Notes: generated from the sequence alone by a model not told the origin. DNA of 44,909 bases from Clostridia bacterium (GCA_017451485.1 JAFTOG010000035.1:1-44909); one strand, 5' to 3'; positions 15,895 to 23,530 are shown, counted from the stretch's first letter. Translations and numbers: made by a program.

Positions 15895-15970
15895 CCGTGC
15901 TTTACCATTAGTTTTGCGTTTGCATACAAAGCCAAGCAAATATTTTTCTAATGACAGTAGAATTTTCTAT

Positions 15971-17680
15971 TTACATAATTTCAACCGGCTCAATGCCAAG
16001 GATATAAAGATGCTTTTCAAGGATGGTTTTTGTAGCCTTGCAAAGATTTATCCAAGCAGACTTTTTGAGTTGGTCTTGTTCACCTACGATATGATTTTCG
16101 CTATAAAACTTTGAAAAGTCGGATGCTATCTTATATGCGTTCTCGCAAATGATATTAGGAGCTTTTTCATTGTAGGCAAGCTCAAAGGCTTCGTTGCTTA
16201 AAGCTAAAGTTAAAAGCAGCTCCTTTTCGCTTGAGGAATATATTTTGTCAGCTTTTTTATTAGCTGTAACGTTGACAACCTTTTTCAAAATAGAATTGAT
16301 ACGTGCAATAGTGTAGAGCAGAAACGTTCCTGTTTTGCCCTCTGATGCTGTGAATTTATCAATATCAAATATATAATTCTTTGACCTATGATTCATAAGG
16401 TCGCCAAATTTCATAGCCGCAATTGTGATTTTATGAGCTATATCCTTTTTATCAGCTCCGTCACTGAAGGTAGAATCCTCAACACGCTTGAAAACAGTAT
16501 CGTAAACCGTATTGTAGAAATCCCGTAGCTTCATAACCTCGCCGTCACGTGTCTTGTAAGGCTTTCCGTCCTTGCCATTCATTGTGCCAAAGCCTAAATG
16601 ATAAATAGCAGTATTTTGTGGAACAAGAGAAGCTTTTTTAACGCATCTGAATACCTGTGTAAAATGTAAGCTCTGCCTGTTATCTACTACATACCATAGC
16701 TCTGTTGGATGGCAAAGCTCCTCACGTTCAATAAATGTGGCAAGGTCAGTTGTGGCATATCCGCTGGCTCCGTTTGATTTCTTTATGATGATTGGCGGAA
16801 TCGGAGAATTGTCCGTAGGCTCTGACACATCAACAACCATAGCACCAAGACTTTCTACAAGTAAGCCTTTGTTTTCAAGAATGGATATAAGTGTATTCAT
16901 ATACTTTTTTGAATCACTTTCCCCGTGCCAAAGGTCAAAGTTTACGCCAAGTAAGTCATAAGTCTCCTTTATCTCTGCAACGGATATTTCCATTATCTTT
17001 TTCCAAAGAGAAAAATATTTGGGGTCTTCCATTTGGAATTTGGCTGTTATGTCCTGTGCCTTTTGCTTGAATGCTTCATTTTCTTTGCTTTTTTGACTTG
17101 CAAGGGGATAAATATTGCTCCATTCCTCACCAGAAAGAGAATAATCGCCCCTTTCCTCAAGCTCTGCCATTACAAGTCCCATTTGAAGCCCCCAGTCACC
17201 CAAATGCACGTCGCTAACTGTTTTTCTGCCTGTTTCATTTGCCAACCTCTTTAGAGATTCACCAATAATTGCCGACCTTAAATGTCCTACGTGCAAGGAT
17301 TTTGCGGCGTTGGGACCGCCATAGTCAAGAAAGATTGTTTCATTCTTGGTTGTTTGCTTAATTCCCAAATGGTCATCTGCTAAAATTTCAGCCACGTAGC
17401 CAAGCAAAAAGCTATCTTTCACATCTATGTTGATGAACCCCGCACCTACAACAGAGAGGTTTGCAAATATATCATTACTTTGCAGTTTTTCTATTACATC
17501 TTTTGCAATTATCATAGGTGCTTTTTTATAAAGCTTTGCACCCGAAAAAGCTCCGTTACATTGGAACTGACACAAATCGGGTCTGTCTGACACCTTAACA
17601 ATTCCAAGCTCCTTTGAATATCCGCAAGCTTCAAATGCTTCGGACACCTTATCTGTTAAAATTTCAATTATAGTTTTCAT
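15971..17680 (-). CDS. argS: Arginyl-tRNA synthetase
   Basis: The 569-residue class I synthetase charges tRNA-Arg. The HIGH-type motif is HVGH at 130-133 in NAAKSLHVGHLRSAIIGE. An N-terminal additional domain (residues 1-100, tRNA D-loop recognition) and the C-terminal anticodon-binding DALR domain (about 440-569, ending LYILGIEPVEIM) are present. The KMSKS site is reduced, as is usual for ArgRS (KPYKTRDGEVMKLRD). AAAGGAG precedes the ATG. Its leader contains an arginine-rich peptide and a terminator (see 17813 and 17703), so it is probably controlled by arginine supply. Confidence 0.96.
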   Translation of the reverse strand: MKTIIEILTDKVSEAFEACGYSKELGIVKVSDRPDLCQFQCNGAFSGAKLYKKAPMIIAKDVIEKLQSNDIFANLSVVGAGFINIDVKDSFLLGYVAEILADDHLGIKQTTKNETIFLDYGGPNAAKSLHVGHLRSAIIGESLKRLANETGRKTVSDVHLGDWGLQMGLVMAELEERGDYSLSGEEWSNIYPLASQKSKENEAFKQKAQDITAKFQMEDPKYFSLWKKIMEISVAEIKETYDLLGVNFDLWHGESDSKKYMNTLISILENKGLLVESLGAMVVDVSEPTDNSPIPPIIIKKSNGASGYATTDLATFIEREELCHPTELWYVVDNRQSLHFTQVFRCVKKASLVPQNTAIYHLGFGTMNGKDGKPYKTRDGEVMKLRDFYNTVYDTVFKRVEDSTFSDGADKKDIAHKITIAAMKFGDLMNHRSKNYIFDIDKFTASEGKTGTFLLYTIARINSILKKVVNVTANKKADKIYSSSEKELLLTLALSNEAFELAYNEKAPNIICENAYKIASDFSKFYSENHIVGEQDQLKKSAWINLCKATKTILEKHLYILGIEPVEIM

Positions 17681-17702
17681 AAATACTCCTTTACATAAAA
17701 CA

Positions 17703-17737
17703 AAACACTATTTGGTGCTGTATGCCAAATAGTGTTT
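17703..17737 (-). terminator. Attenuator terminator in the argS leader
   Basis: Minus strand AAACACTATTTGG (17725-17737) and CCAAATAGTGTTT (17703-17715) form a perfect 13-bp stem with a nine-base loop, followed by TGTTTTATG. It ends only about 20 bases before the argS start, so it must be bypassed for expression. Confidence 0.85.
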
Positions 17738-17811
17738 GTCATATATAAAAATACAATCACTTTTCTATAGGCACACAGCGAAATAAGCCTGTGCCCAAAA
17801 GAACACAAGCT
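17717..17811 (-). promoter_or_regulatory. Alternative RNA pairings of the argS attenuator
   Basis: Minus-strand RNA segments. Segment 1 is AGCTTGTG (17804-17811), right after the leader stop. Segment 2 is CACAGGCT (17786-17793), which pairs with segment 1 (eight pairs, one G-U) and overlaps GGCACA (17790-17795). Segment 3 is GCTGTGTGCC (17770-17779); its TGTGCC pairs with GGCACA of segment 2. Segment 4 is GGCATACAGC (17717-17726), which can pair with all ten bases of segment 3 (one G-U) and covers the loop and top two pairs of the terminator. Pairings 1:2 and 2:3 exclude each other, as do 2:3 and 3:4. Confidence 0.65.
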
Positions 17812-17812
17812 A

Positions 17813-17848
17813 TCATCGTCTGCGTCGAATAGAAAGTGAATTAAACAT
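17813..17848 (-). CDS. Arginine-rich leader peptide of argS (11 residues)
   Basis: The frame reads MFNSLSIRRRR then TGA. Four consecutive arginine codons (CGA CGC AGA CGA) directly precede the stop. AAGGAG lies eight bases before the ATG, which is a strong site for so short a frame, and a consensus promoter lies just upstream. It is followed by competing RNA pairings and a terminator before argS. This is the classical design of ribosome-mediated attenuation, as in amino-acid biosynthesis operons and E. coli pheST. A slowed ribosome on the Arg codons would report low charged tRNA-Arg. Seen: frame, ribosome site, hairpins. Inferred: the regulatory function. Confidence 0.85.
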   Translation of the reverse strand: MFNSLSIRRRR

Positions 17849-17879
17849 CGTATTATCTCCTTGAAATTTTGTTATTGCT

Positions 17880-17908
17880 ATTGTATCACTAAAATTTGCG
17901 GTTGTCAA
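17880..17908 (-). promoter_or_regulatory. Promoter of the argS leader transcript
   Basis: Minus strand TTGACA (17903-17908), 17-bp spacer, TGA-TACAAT (17880-17885). The leader ATG is 31 bases downstream of the -10. Confidence 0.85.
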
Positions 17909-17966
17909 GTATCATTATTCTCACATGCCTTGTCTATAATGAGTTGCTCCTTGCAAGATCAGACAA

Positions 17967-18776
17967 TCAGAATTTTATTGGATAATCTCCATAACCCATA
18001 CAACATGAAATACTTTTCAGGGAAAAGTGCTGCATTTCAAGTGTTGCAAAAAGAATACATAAGCAAGTGTGATACATTACGTTAATATCATAAGTAAATC
18101 CTAAGGATTTGTGCTTTGATTCCTTTTCAATCACAACTCCTACTGAAACCAATTCTTCAAGAGATGCTTTTAATGTTGTTTCGTCTAAATTCAATTTTTC
18201 TTTCATCTCTCCAAAACTGATGTCACTCATAGATATGATTGCTAAGCATACGAGGATATTGTTTTTCTTTGAAAGTGCGGGTAGTATTTTCTCTGCAAAT
18301 GATACAGTATTTTGATCAATGCTCTTGAAAAAATCTCTTGTGACTATTGCACCATAGCCCTTTCCCGAGAACAAAGACAATCCATTTTCGCTAGACAAAT
18401 GAAGCGGTTCATCGTGCATAACGTTTCCCTTGTTTTTTATATTCCATCTGTTTGTTCCGTGATGGGCATACGAAAAAAATGTCAGAACTTCGTTATATGC
18501 TTCCTTGCTTTGTTGGTCATATCCTGCTACCTTATCCCACACCATATTATAAATGTCATTATAAACATAGTCTCCGCCGTAAAAAAGGCAATCTATACTC
18601 ACCCCAAAGTATTCTGCTATAAGGGGAAGCATTTGCATATCGGGAAAAGATGTGTTAGTTTCCCATTTTGAAACGGCTTGCGGAGAAATATATAGTGCTT
18701 GTGCCAATTGCTCTTGGGTGATGCCTTTTTGCTTTCTGAGGTAGGCTATATTTTTTGAAATGTTTACTTCCTTCAT
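17967..18776 (-). CDS. XRE-family HTH regulator with C-terminal winged-helix-like region
   Basis: The 269-residue protein has a Cro/C1 HTH in residues 6-62 (IAYLRKQKGITQEQLAQALY, ISPQAVSKWETNTSFPDM). A middle region includes FSYAHHGTNRWNIKNKGNVM. Residues about 165-235 (LSKKNNILVCLAIISMSDIS, LNLDETTLKASLEELVSVGV) look like a second, winged-helix-type DNA-binding unit. The ATG at 18776 is chosen for the upstream AAAGGAAA and the HTH start; the open frame further upstream covers the promoter. Target unknown. Confidence 0.85.
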   Translation of the reverse strand: MKEVNISKNIAYLRKQKGITQEQLAQALYISPQAVSKWETNTSFPDMQMLPLIAEYFGVSIDCLFYGGDYVYNDIYNMVWDKVAGYDQQSKEAYNEVLTFFSYAHHGTNRWNIKNKGNVMHDEPLHLSSENGLSLFSGKGYGAIVTRDFFKSIDQNTVSFAEKILPALSKKNNILVCLAIISMSDISFGEMKEKLNLDETTLKASLEELVSVGVVIEKESKHKSLGFTYDINVMYHTCLCILFATLEMQHFSLKSISCCMGYGDYPIKF

Positions 18777-18827
18777 AATAATGTTTTCCTTTCCAAATTT
18801 AACCGTGAGCTCTTCGGTTGTATCTAA

Positions 18828-18856
18828 ATTATACCACAGAAAATACGTCAGGTAAA
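18828..18856 (-). promoter_or_regulatory. Promoter of the XRE regulator gene at 17967
   Basis: Minus strand TTTACC (18851-18856), 17-bp spacer, TGG-TATAAT (18828-18833). Confidence 0.65.
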
Positions 18857-18983
18857 CAACTTGTTCAGATTGCATATCAACCCATAGTTGTGGAAATAGA
18901 AAAATAACAAATAACGGTTGTTTTACAATAAAAAGAAAGCACATACTTTTCGTGGGCTGCAAACGGTGTCCTTTTTAGATTCC

Positions 18984-19012
18984 TTGACAATAAAATCAGC
19001 TTATGATAAAAT
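18984..19012 (+). promoter_or_regulatory. Promoter of the AraC-type regulator gene
   Basis: TTGACA (18984-18989), 17-bp spacer, TGA-TAAAAT (19007-19012). Confidence 0.75.
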
Positions 19013-19044
19013 GTAATAAAGTTAAAATAGCGAGGTGAGTAGAA

Positions 19045-19965
19045 TTGTTAGCAATAGAACAGTTGTATCGCCCCATAACGGCTACGCCTTTTCAAAATGA
19101 CGAAGCTTATTGCGAAATAACACCTTGCGATGCTTTGAAGCCGTATGTTTGTTGCTTTTGGGGAACTAAACAGCCGATTGCATCCTTGCAGAACAATAAC
19201 GACTCATTCGGTTTGGTTATCCCCGACACGTGTATGGATATTATCTTTGATGTAAATTACAGTAAAGGTACATATTCCGATATGTTTTGCACTATTGATG
19301 AAAATTCATATAAGACAAGTGAAGCAAGCTCAAGCACGGATTTTGTTTCAACTTTTGGCATAAGATTTTATGCTCATACGGCTATACTGTTTTCTGATGT
19401 TTCTTTCAATAACAGCAAAAATCAATGCTTTGAGCTTGATTCGTTTATGCCAAGGCTTAAAAAAGCTTTAACGCCAATTATAGAAGAATGTGTTTCACTT
19501 AAGGATAGAGTAATAGCTACCGAGAGGGTGTTGTTAAGCTATCTTAATACCCAAAGAATAAACTGTAATCTGTATAACAGTATACACTATATGATATCAA
19601 GCAGAGGCAGAGGAACTGTAAATGATGTATGTTCTCACGTTGCCGTGTCCAAAAGAACGCTTGAAAGAGTATTTAATGATAATATGGGCATATCTCCAAA
19701 ATCGTATTTTTCGTTAGTAAGATATCAATTGCTTTGGCAGGATATGATATTCAAAAAGAATTTTAGTGCTTTGGATGCGGTGGAGGAATACGGATATACC
19801 GATCAATCTCATTTAATTAAGGATTTCAAACGGAAACACCTGATGTTACCCAAAAATGCAATTGAGTATGCAAAAAACGACACGTTGTCGTGTTTTTACA
19901 ATACAAGCTATGAAAATTCTGCTAAAATGGAGTCAGAATTTTTATACAGGAGTGAAAAAATATGA
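19045..19965 (+). CDS. AraC-family transcriptional regulator (DUF6597-like N-terminus)
   Basis: The 306-residue protein starts at TTG, with GAGGTGA seven bases upstream. The N-terminal part (YCEITPCDALKPYVCCFWGT, GLVIPDTCMDIIFDVNY, FGIRFYAHTAILF) resembles the ligand-binding domain of AraC proteins with DUF6597. The C-terminal 100 residues hold the double helix-turn-helix (VNDVCSHVAVSKRTLERVFN and ALDAVEEYGYTDQSHLIKDF). The stop overlaps the ATG of the next gene (ATGA), so the regulator and the broken toroid-like gene form an operon. Confidence 0.9.
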   Translation: MLAIEQLYRPITATPFQNDEAYCEITPCDALKPYVCCFWGTKQPIASLQNNNDSFGLVIPDTCMDIIFDVNYSKGTYSDMFCTIDENSYKTSEASSSTDFVSTFGIRFYAHTAILFSDVSFNNSKNQCFELDSFMPRLKKALTPIIEECVSLKDRVIATERVLLSYLNTQRINCNLYNSIHYMISSRGRGTVNDVCSHVAVSKRTLERVFNDNMGISPKSYFSLVRYQLLWQDMIFKKNFSALDAVEEYGYTDQSHLIKDFKRKHLMLPKNAIEYAKNDTLSCFYNTSYENSAKMESEFLYRSEKI

Positions 19966-20873
19966 GAAAATTATCAAAAGAGCAATTCAAGAAAATGGAT
20001 GCTTGGATACAGAAAAACGCAAGACCCTTTGACCGTGCAAAATGGAATTACATTTTCAATAACGGCACAAAGGAAGATATAGCTTGCGAAATGCTTAAAT
20101 ATCAAAATCCCGACGGTGGTATGGGTAACGGATTTGAACCTGATACTGTATGTCCTATGTCTACGGCTTTATCTACTGCGGAGGCAATTTTTCAAGCCTA
20201 TGAATACGGATTAGACTGTAATGCTGATTGGTTTAAGAGAATACTTGATTATTTTGAAAACTCAGTTCAGAGCATACCGAAATATTGGGAGGATCATCCC
20301 AAAGAAGCTATGAATTATCCACACTCCCCGTGGGCTTCTTACTCGGAAAGTGCAGTTTTTAATCCAAATCCCTGCGGTGTTGTAGCTTCTGCATTTATTT
20401 TATACGGGACAGAATCTCAAAGGGAATTAGGCTATAAGATAGCAAAGGATTGCTTTGATTTGCTCATAAGCACGGATTTTTGAGGAGACCACGATACGTT
20501 AAATATGCAAGCCTTGGTTGAACAGCTATACAAGGCAAACTCTCCTCTTATAACTGATGAAATAATATCTTCAATGCGGAGAAGAATTTTAGAAAATACC
20601 TGCTTTGACAAAAACAAGTGGAACGAATACTACTTTAACCCTCTTGATTATGTTTCTTCTCCCGATTCCTTGTGGCTTGATGTTGTGAAATCGGGCATTG
20701 AGGACACAGTAGATTTTTACCTTGATACTATTAACGACCAAGGAGTTTGGACTCCCAATTTCTCTTGGGGTGTCGACACCGACATTTCAAAGCAAGTTAC
20801 AGAAAATTGGAAAGGCTATATAGCAGTAAAGAGAGCTAAAACCCTTTTGAACTTTGGAAGTGTTGAATTATAA
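19962..20873 (+). pseudogene. Alpha-toroid-like protein gene interrupted by an in-frame TGA
   Basis: Codons 1-173 (to 20480) read a helical protein with the QxxDGG-type repeat of terpenoid-cyclase/prenyltransferase toroids (KYQNPDGGMGNGFEPDTVCP). A TGA at 20481-20483 interrupts it. The same frame continues without any shift as GDHDTLNMQALVEQLYKANS to a TAA at 20873, with a related repeat-like segment (DTINDQGVWTPNFSWGVD) near the end. One base change, for example TGG to TGA, explains the break. Other genes here end in TGA, so the code is standard. The frame has no further damage, so the lesion is recent, is a sequencing error, or is read through. A restart at ATG 20505 would make a 122-residue fragment. 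Confidence 0.75.
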
Positions 20874-20937
20874 CAAAAAAGTGTAGTTAATATGTAGATT
20901 TTATGAATATTTGAGTACTCAGCAGGGGGTGTTTATA

Positions 20938-21936
20938 GTGAGTGAATCGTCTTTTAATGAAAAATATTATTCGAAAAAGGGTATTATATTGGGGGCACCT
21001 TTGAAGGATGAAGATATTGATTTTTACATAGCTGAATACGATGTTATGGGAGAAAAAAGATATTTTTATGATAAAGATGAAATAATAATGGATATAGATT
21101 CTGAACTCGTAAAGTTATACGATAAATTCAGAGATATTTATTTCCCGGATACGGACGCTTACTATGAGCAATTGAACTCTATTCCTATTTTTGTTCAAGA
21201 GGCAGGACAGGATTCAGATTGTTCAATAGATACAATAGATTTTAATGAACTTACAAAAGAGTTTTTTGAAATTTTTGGCAGTGATTTATATAGACATTTG
21301 TATCTTGTGGATTGTCAATACTTAATTGGAACGATTCAAAATCATTTATGTGAAATGAATGATTTGTTTATCAAGTTTTATGTAGATATTTGCAATGCAA
21401 ATGTAATATGTAAAGAAAGATTTACCGATAAGATTTATTATCAGGTTTCAGCGGAATCAAGATTATTATCATCAGTTGTAGAATCATATTTCATAAAGGC
21501 ATATTCTATTTTAGATCTTCTGACTAAAATAATAATTGAAATAGAAAACCCGGTTAAAACATTTGATAAATATGAAAAGTTAGTATCAAGTGAAAAGATT
21601 TGGGGTTATAGAAAAAAGACGAAATTTAATAATAAACAAGAAACTTTATTTGAAGATTGCGAATTGGTAAAAATTATTGAATCTTTAAGAAATGAAACTA
21701 TTCATAATGGATCATGGGAGCTTAATCCTAAAATTTTTATGGTGAACGATGGAAATAATATAGTTGAAAAGTTTATGTTGTTTCCTGATTTTGAAGAAGG
21801 GCGTTTATCATGTGTTAAAAACAGAAAGCACTTTTTTTCAAAGCATCAAAAAATCAACGATGTTTTTGTAAAGTTACACTTCCTTTTTATGGATAAACTT
21901 TTAACAACGATAAAAGAATTATTGGTATATGATTGA
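20938..21936 (+). CDS. HEPN-like domain protein, unknown function
   Basis: The 332-residue protein is AT-rich compared with its neighbours. Residues about 170-260 are helical (ESRLLSSVVESYFIKAYSIL, DCELVKIIESLRNETIHNGS) and include Arg251-x4-His256, the RNase motif of HEPN domains. The family is related to Cthe_2314-type HEPN proteins by pattern only. HEPN proteins often act in RNA cleavage, defence or toxin-antitoxin systems, but no antitoxin (MNT) partner is adjacent. The start is a GTG at 20938 with AGGGGGTG upstream; a TTG at 20911 is an alternative. Low GC suggests acquisition by transfer. Confidence 0.7.
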   Translation: MSESSFNEKYYSKKGIILGAPLKDEDIDFYIAEYDVMGEKRYFYDKDEIIMDIDSELVKLYDKFRDIYFPDTDAYYEQLNSIPIFVQEAGQDSDCSIDTIDFNELTKEFFEIFGSDLYRHLYLVDCQYLIGTIQNHLCEMNDLFIKFYVDICNANVICKERFTDKIYYQVSAESRLLSSVVESYFIKAYSILDLLTKIIIEIENPVKTFDKYEKLVSSEKIWGYRKKTKFNNKQETLFEDCELVKIIESLRNETIHNGSWELNPKIFMVNDGNNIVEKFMLFPDFEEGRLSCVKNRKHFFSKHQKINDVFVKLHFLFMDKLLTTIKELLVYD

Positions 21937-21990
21937 TATTTTTCAAAATAGCTGATTTGGAAATAAATGATATTTTATGAGGCTGAAGAA

Positions 21991-22455
21991 GTGGTTGAAT
22001 TATATATACCTAAAATAGATGATTTGTGGTTTAAAGAAAAAATGTTAAGTGATGAAGCTACCATGTCTTACAATCATGCTTGGGGCGGAACAATTCCATT
22101 TCCCAAGGAAAGATGGGAAAAGTGGTATAATAGATGGGTGTTAAATCACGAAAATAAACGGTTTTATAGATACGTTAAGGAAAACGAAACTTTCTTGGGA
22201 GAAGCTGCATATCACTTCGAAGATGAAAGACAGATATATATTGCAGATGTAATTATTTATGCTCCGTATCGAGGAAAAGGATATGGAATGCAAGCACTAT
22301 TACAACTTTGCGAGGCTGCCAAAAGTAACGGAGTGTGTGAATTATATGACGATATAGCTATTGACAATCCATCCGTCAAATTATTCATTAAATGTGGATT
22401 TGTCGTAGAATTACGCACAAACGAGTATGTTTTGGTAAAGAAAGAATTAATATAG
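21991..22455 (+). CDS. GNAT-family N-acetyltransferase
   Basis: The 154-residue protein has the GNAT core YRYVKENETFLGEAAYHF, DVIIYAPYRGKGYGMQALLQ and IDNPSVKLFIKCGF. The N-terminal ELYIPKIDDLWFKEKMLSDE and MSYNHAWGGTIPFP are shared by a common Firmicutes subgroup. Start: GTG at 21991 with GAGG eight bases upstream; ATG 21967 in the same frame is possible but poorly supported. It follows the HEPN-like gene by 54 bp on the same strand. Substrate unknown. Confidence 0.85.
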   Translation: MVELYIPKIDDLWFKEKMLSDEATMSYNHAWGGTIPFPKERWEKWYNRWVLNHENKRFYRYVKENETFLGEAAYHFEDERQIYIADVIIYAPYRGKGYGMQALLQLCEAAKSNGVCELYDDIAIDNPSVKLFIKCGFVVELRTNEYVLVKKELI

Positions 22456-22503
22456 GATTTAATCAAATTACAATTTATAAAAATTCATAAGGTACAATAA
22501 AGT

Positions 22504-22552
22504 AAAAGCACTCCAAAAAGGCTGGTTCTCATAAGGAAGTTTATTCGTAGGG
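22504..22552 (+). repeat. Dispersed repeat, copy 1
   Basis: AAAAGCACT (22504-22512), 17 unrelated bases, CATAAGGAAGTTT (22530-22542) and CGTAGGG (22546-22552). The same blocks with the same 17-base gap occur in opposite orientation at 23415-23468. Confidence 0.65.
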
Positions 22553-22583
22553 CGTAGATTTTCCACGCTGTAAACAAATAATT

Positions 22584-22620
22584 AACGCCGACAGATTTTC
22601 TGTCGGCGTTCGTTTTATTT
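22584..22620. terminator. Terminator between GNAT and kinase genes
   Basis: AACGCCGACAGA (22584-22595) and TCTGTCGGCGTT (22599-22610) form a 12-bp stem followed by CGTTTTATTTT. It lies between convergent genes. Confidence 0.88.
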
Positions 22621-22642
22621 TATGCGACATATTGGAATTTGT

Positions 22643-23155
22643 TTATTTACTTATACTTTGAATATAAGTGTCCAATTGTTTCTGATTTTTAATAACAATT
22701 GCTTTATCTCCGTATTTTGAAATCAGCCATTTATAGCGTTCTTTTGCACTTTTTCTTCTTCCGTCCCATAATATCCATTTAGTAAATGCTAAATCGAACT
22801 TTTCTTTACAACCTTCTGCCATATCAGGACGAGTTGTGTTTTTGTATTTGATGTATCTACGATATGCACGATGTAAGCACACAAATCTGTTAAATAAGAG
22901 AAGTATTATAACATCCGCTTCCGCCATACGACGCTCATAGAATAACTTGGAGTAATTACCATCAATAACCCAAGAATCGTGTGTGTTTAAAAAATGCTCC
23001 GTTATTCTCTTTTTCTCCTCATCGCTGCGTATCCCCCAATCGGGTAAAAATTGCACGGTATCAAAATGTAGGACATCAGTTTGATATTTTTTTGCAAGTT
23101 TTCGTGCCAAAGTAGATTTACCGGAACCGCTATATCCAACAATTGCAATTTTCAT
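22643..23155 (-). CDS. Small P-loop kinase (adenylate-kinase-like, FlaR type)
   Basis: The 170-residue protein begins MKIAIVGYSGSGKSTLARKL with Walker A GYSGSGKST at residues 7-15. It continues with a DTVQFLPDW segment, SWVIDGNYSKLFYERRMAEA, VIILLLFNRFVCLHRAYRRY and a lid-like Arg cluster. The pattern matches proteins annotated as DNA topology modulation FlaR or AAA_17 kinases, which probably phosphorylate a small molecule. ATG 23155 is chosen for GGAG six bases upstream. It is flanked by inverted copies of a dispersed repeat, a sign of recent movement. Confidence 0.85.
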   Translation of the reverse strand: MKIAIVGYSGSGKSTLARKLAKKYQTDVLHFDTVQFLPDWGIRSDEEKKRITEHFLNTHDSWVIDGNYSKLFYERRMAEADVIILLLFNRFVCLHRAYRRYIKYKNTTRPDMAEGCKEKFDLAFTKWILWDGRRKSAKERYKWLISKYGDKAIVIKNQKQLDTYIQSISK

Positions 23156-23350
23156 TTTTAACTCCATTAAACTCTTATTTATCGTTCTCTTTTATCGCCA
23201 GTTTCGCCTTTGTATTACAAAGGCTTCGGGCAAAGCCCATATCCCTAAAGTTGCACGCTCCCAAGGCTCCCTCCGGGAGGGGACCTTTTTGTTACCCACA
23301 TTATACCACAAAATCGGCAGAGAAAACAATATCTCTGCCGCAATTTGTTT

Positions 23351-23420
23351 GTAGGGACGACCATTGGTCGCCCATTTTTGGTTTTGCGGTTATTGGCGGG
23401 CGATCAATGATCGTCCCTAC
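23351..23420. repeat. 70-bp nested palindrome (MITE/REP-like element)
   Basis: The outer arms 23351-23373 and 23398-23420 match as inverted repeats at 21 of 23 positions. Each arm also holds its own perfect 13-base palindrome, CGACCATTGGTCG on the left and CGATCAATGATCG on the right. The two arm-to-arm differences preserve the local palindromes. Confidence 0.75.
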
Positions 23421-23468
23421 GGAGAGCTCAAACTTCCTTATGATAACACTCCTAATCGAAGTGCTTTT
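23415..23468 (-). repeat. Dispersed repeat, copy 2 (inverted)
   Basis: Read on the minus strand: AAAAGCACT (23460-23468), 17 bases, CATAAGGAAGTTT (23430-23442) and CGTAGGG (23415-23421), as in the copy at 22504. Its end merges with the nested palindrome element. Confidence 0.65.
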
Positions 23469-23495
23469 GTCTTATATGGATTTTTAGAAAAGGAA

Positions 23496-23526
23496 AAACG
23501 TAAACCGATTGGTTCGGTTTACGTTT
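23496..23526 (-). terminator. Terminator of the tRNA operon
   Basis: AAACGTAAACCGA (23496-23508) and TCGGTTTACGTTT (23514-23526) form a 13-bp stem with a five-base loop. The minus-strand exit is TT then CC-TTTTC. It follows the last tRNA. Confidence 0.85.
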
Positions 23527-23530
23527 CATA

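Larger units (their letters stand above)
23156..23530. other. Repeat-rich intergenic region
   Basis: No gene is seen. The region holds several stem-loops in series: GGCTT/AAGCC (23222-23237), CCCTCC-G-GGAGGG (about 23269-23281), CGGCAGAGA/TCTCTGCCG (23315-23340), the nested palindrome element (23351-23420), a dispersed repeat copy (23415-23468) and the tRNA terminator (23496-23526). The density of short palindromes is typical of MITE- or REP-like sequence. Confidence 0.7.

Noticed and set aside
17681..17966. T-box riboswitch before argS
   Set aside because: No AGGGTGG-type T-box or specifier loop was found; the leader peptide and attenuator explain the leader.
20481..20483. TGA as a sense codon (alternative code) or selenocysteine
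   Set aside because: Other confident genes end in TGA (for example 8273, 19965, and the argS leader), and no clear SECIS-like stem was recognised directly behind it. A mutation or error is simpler.
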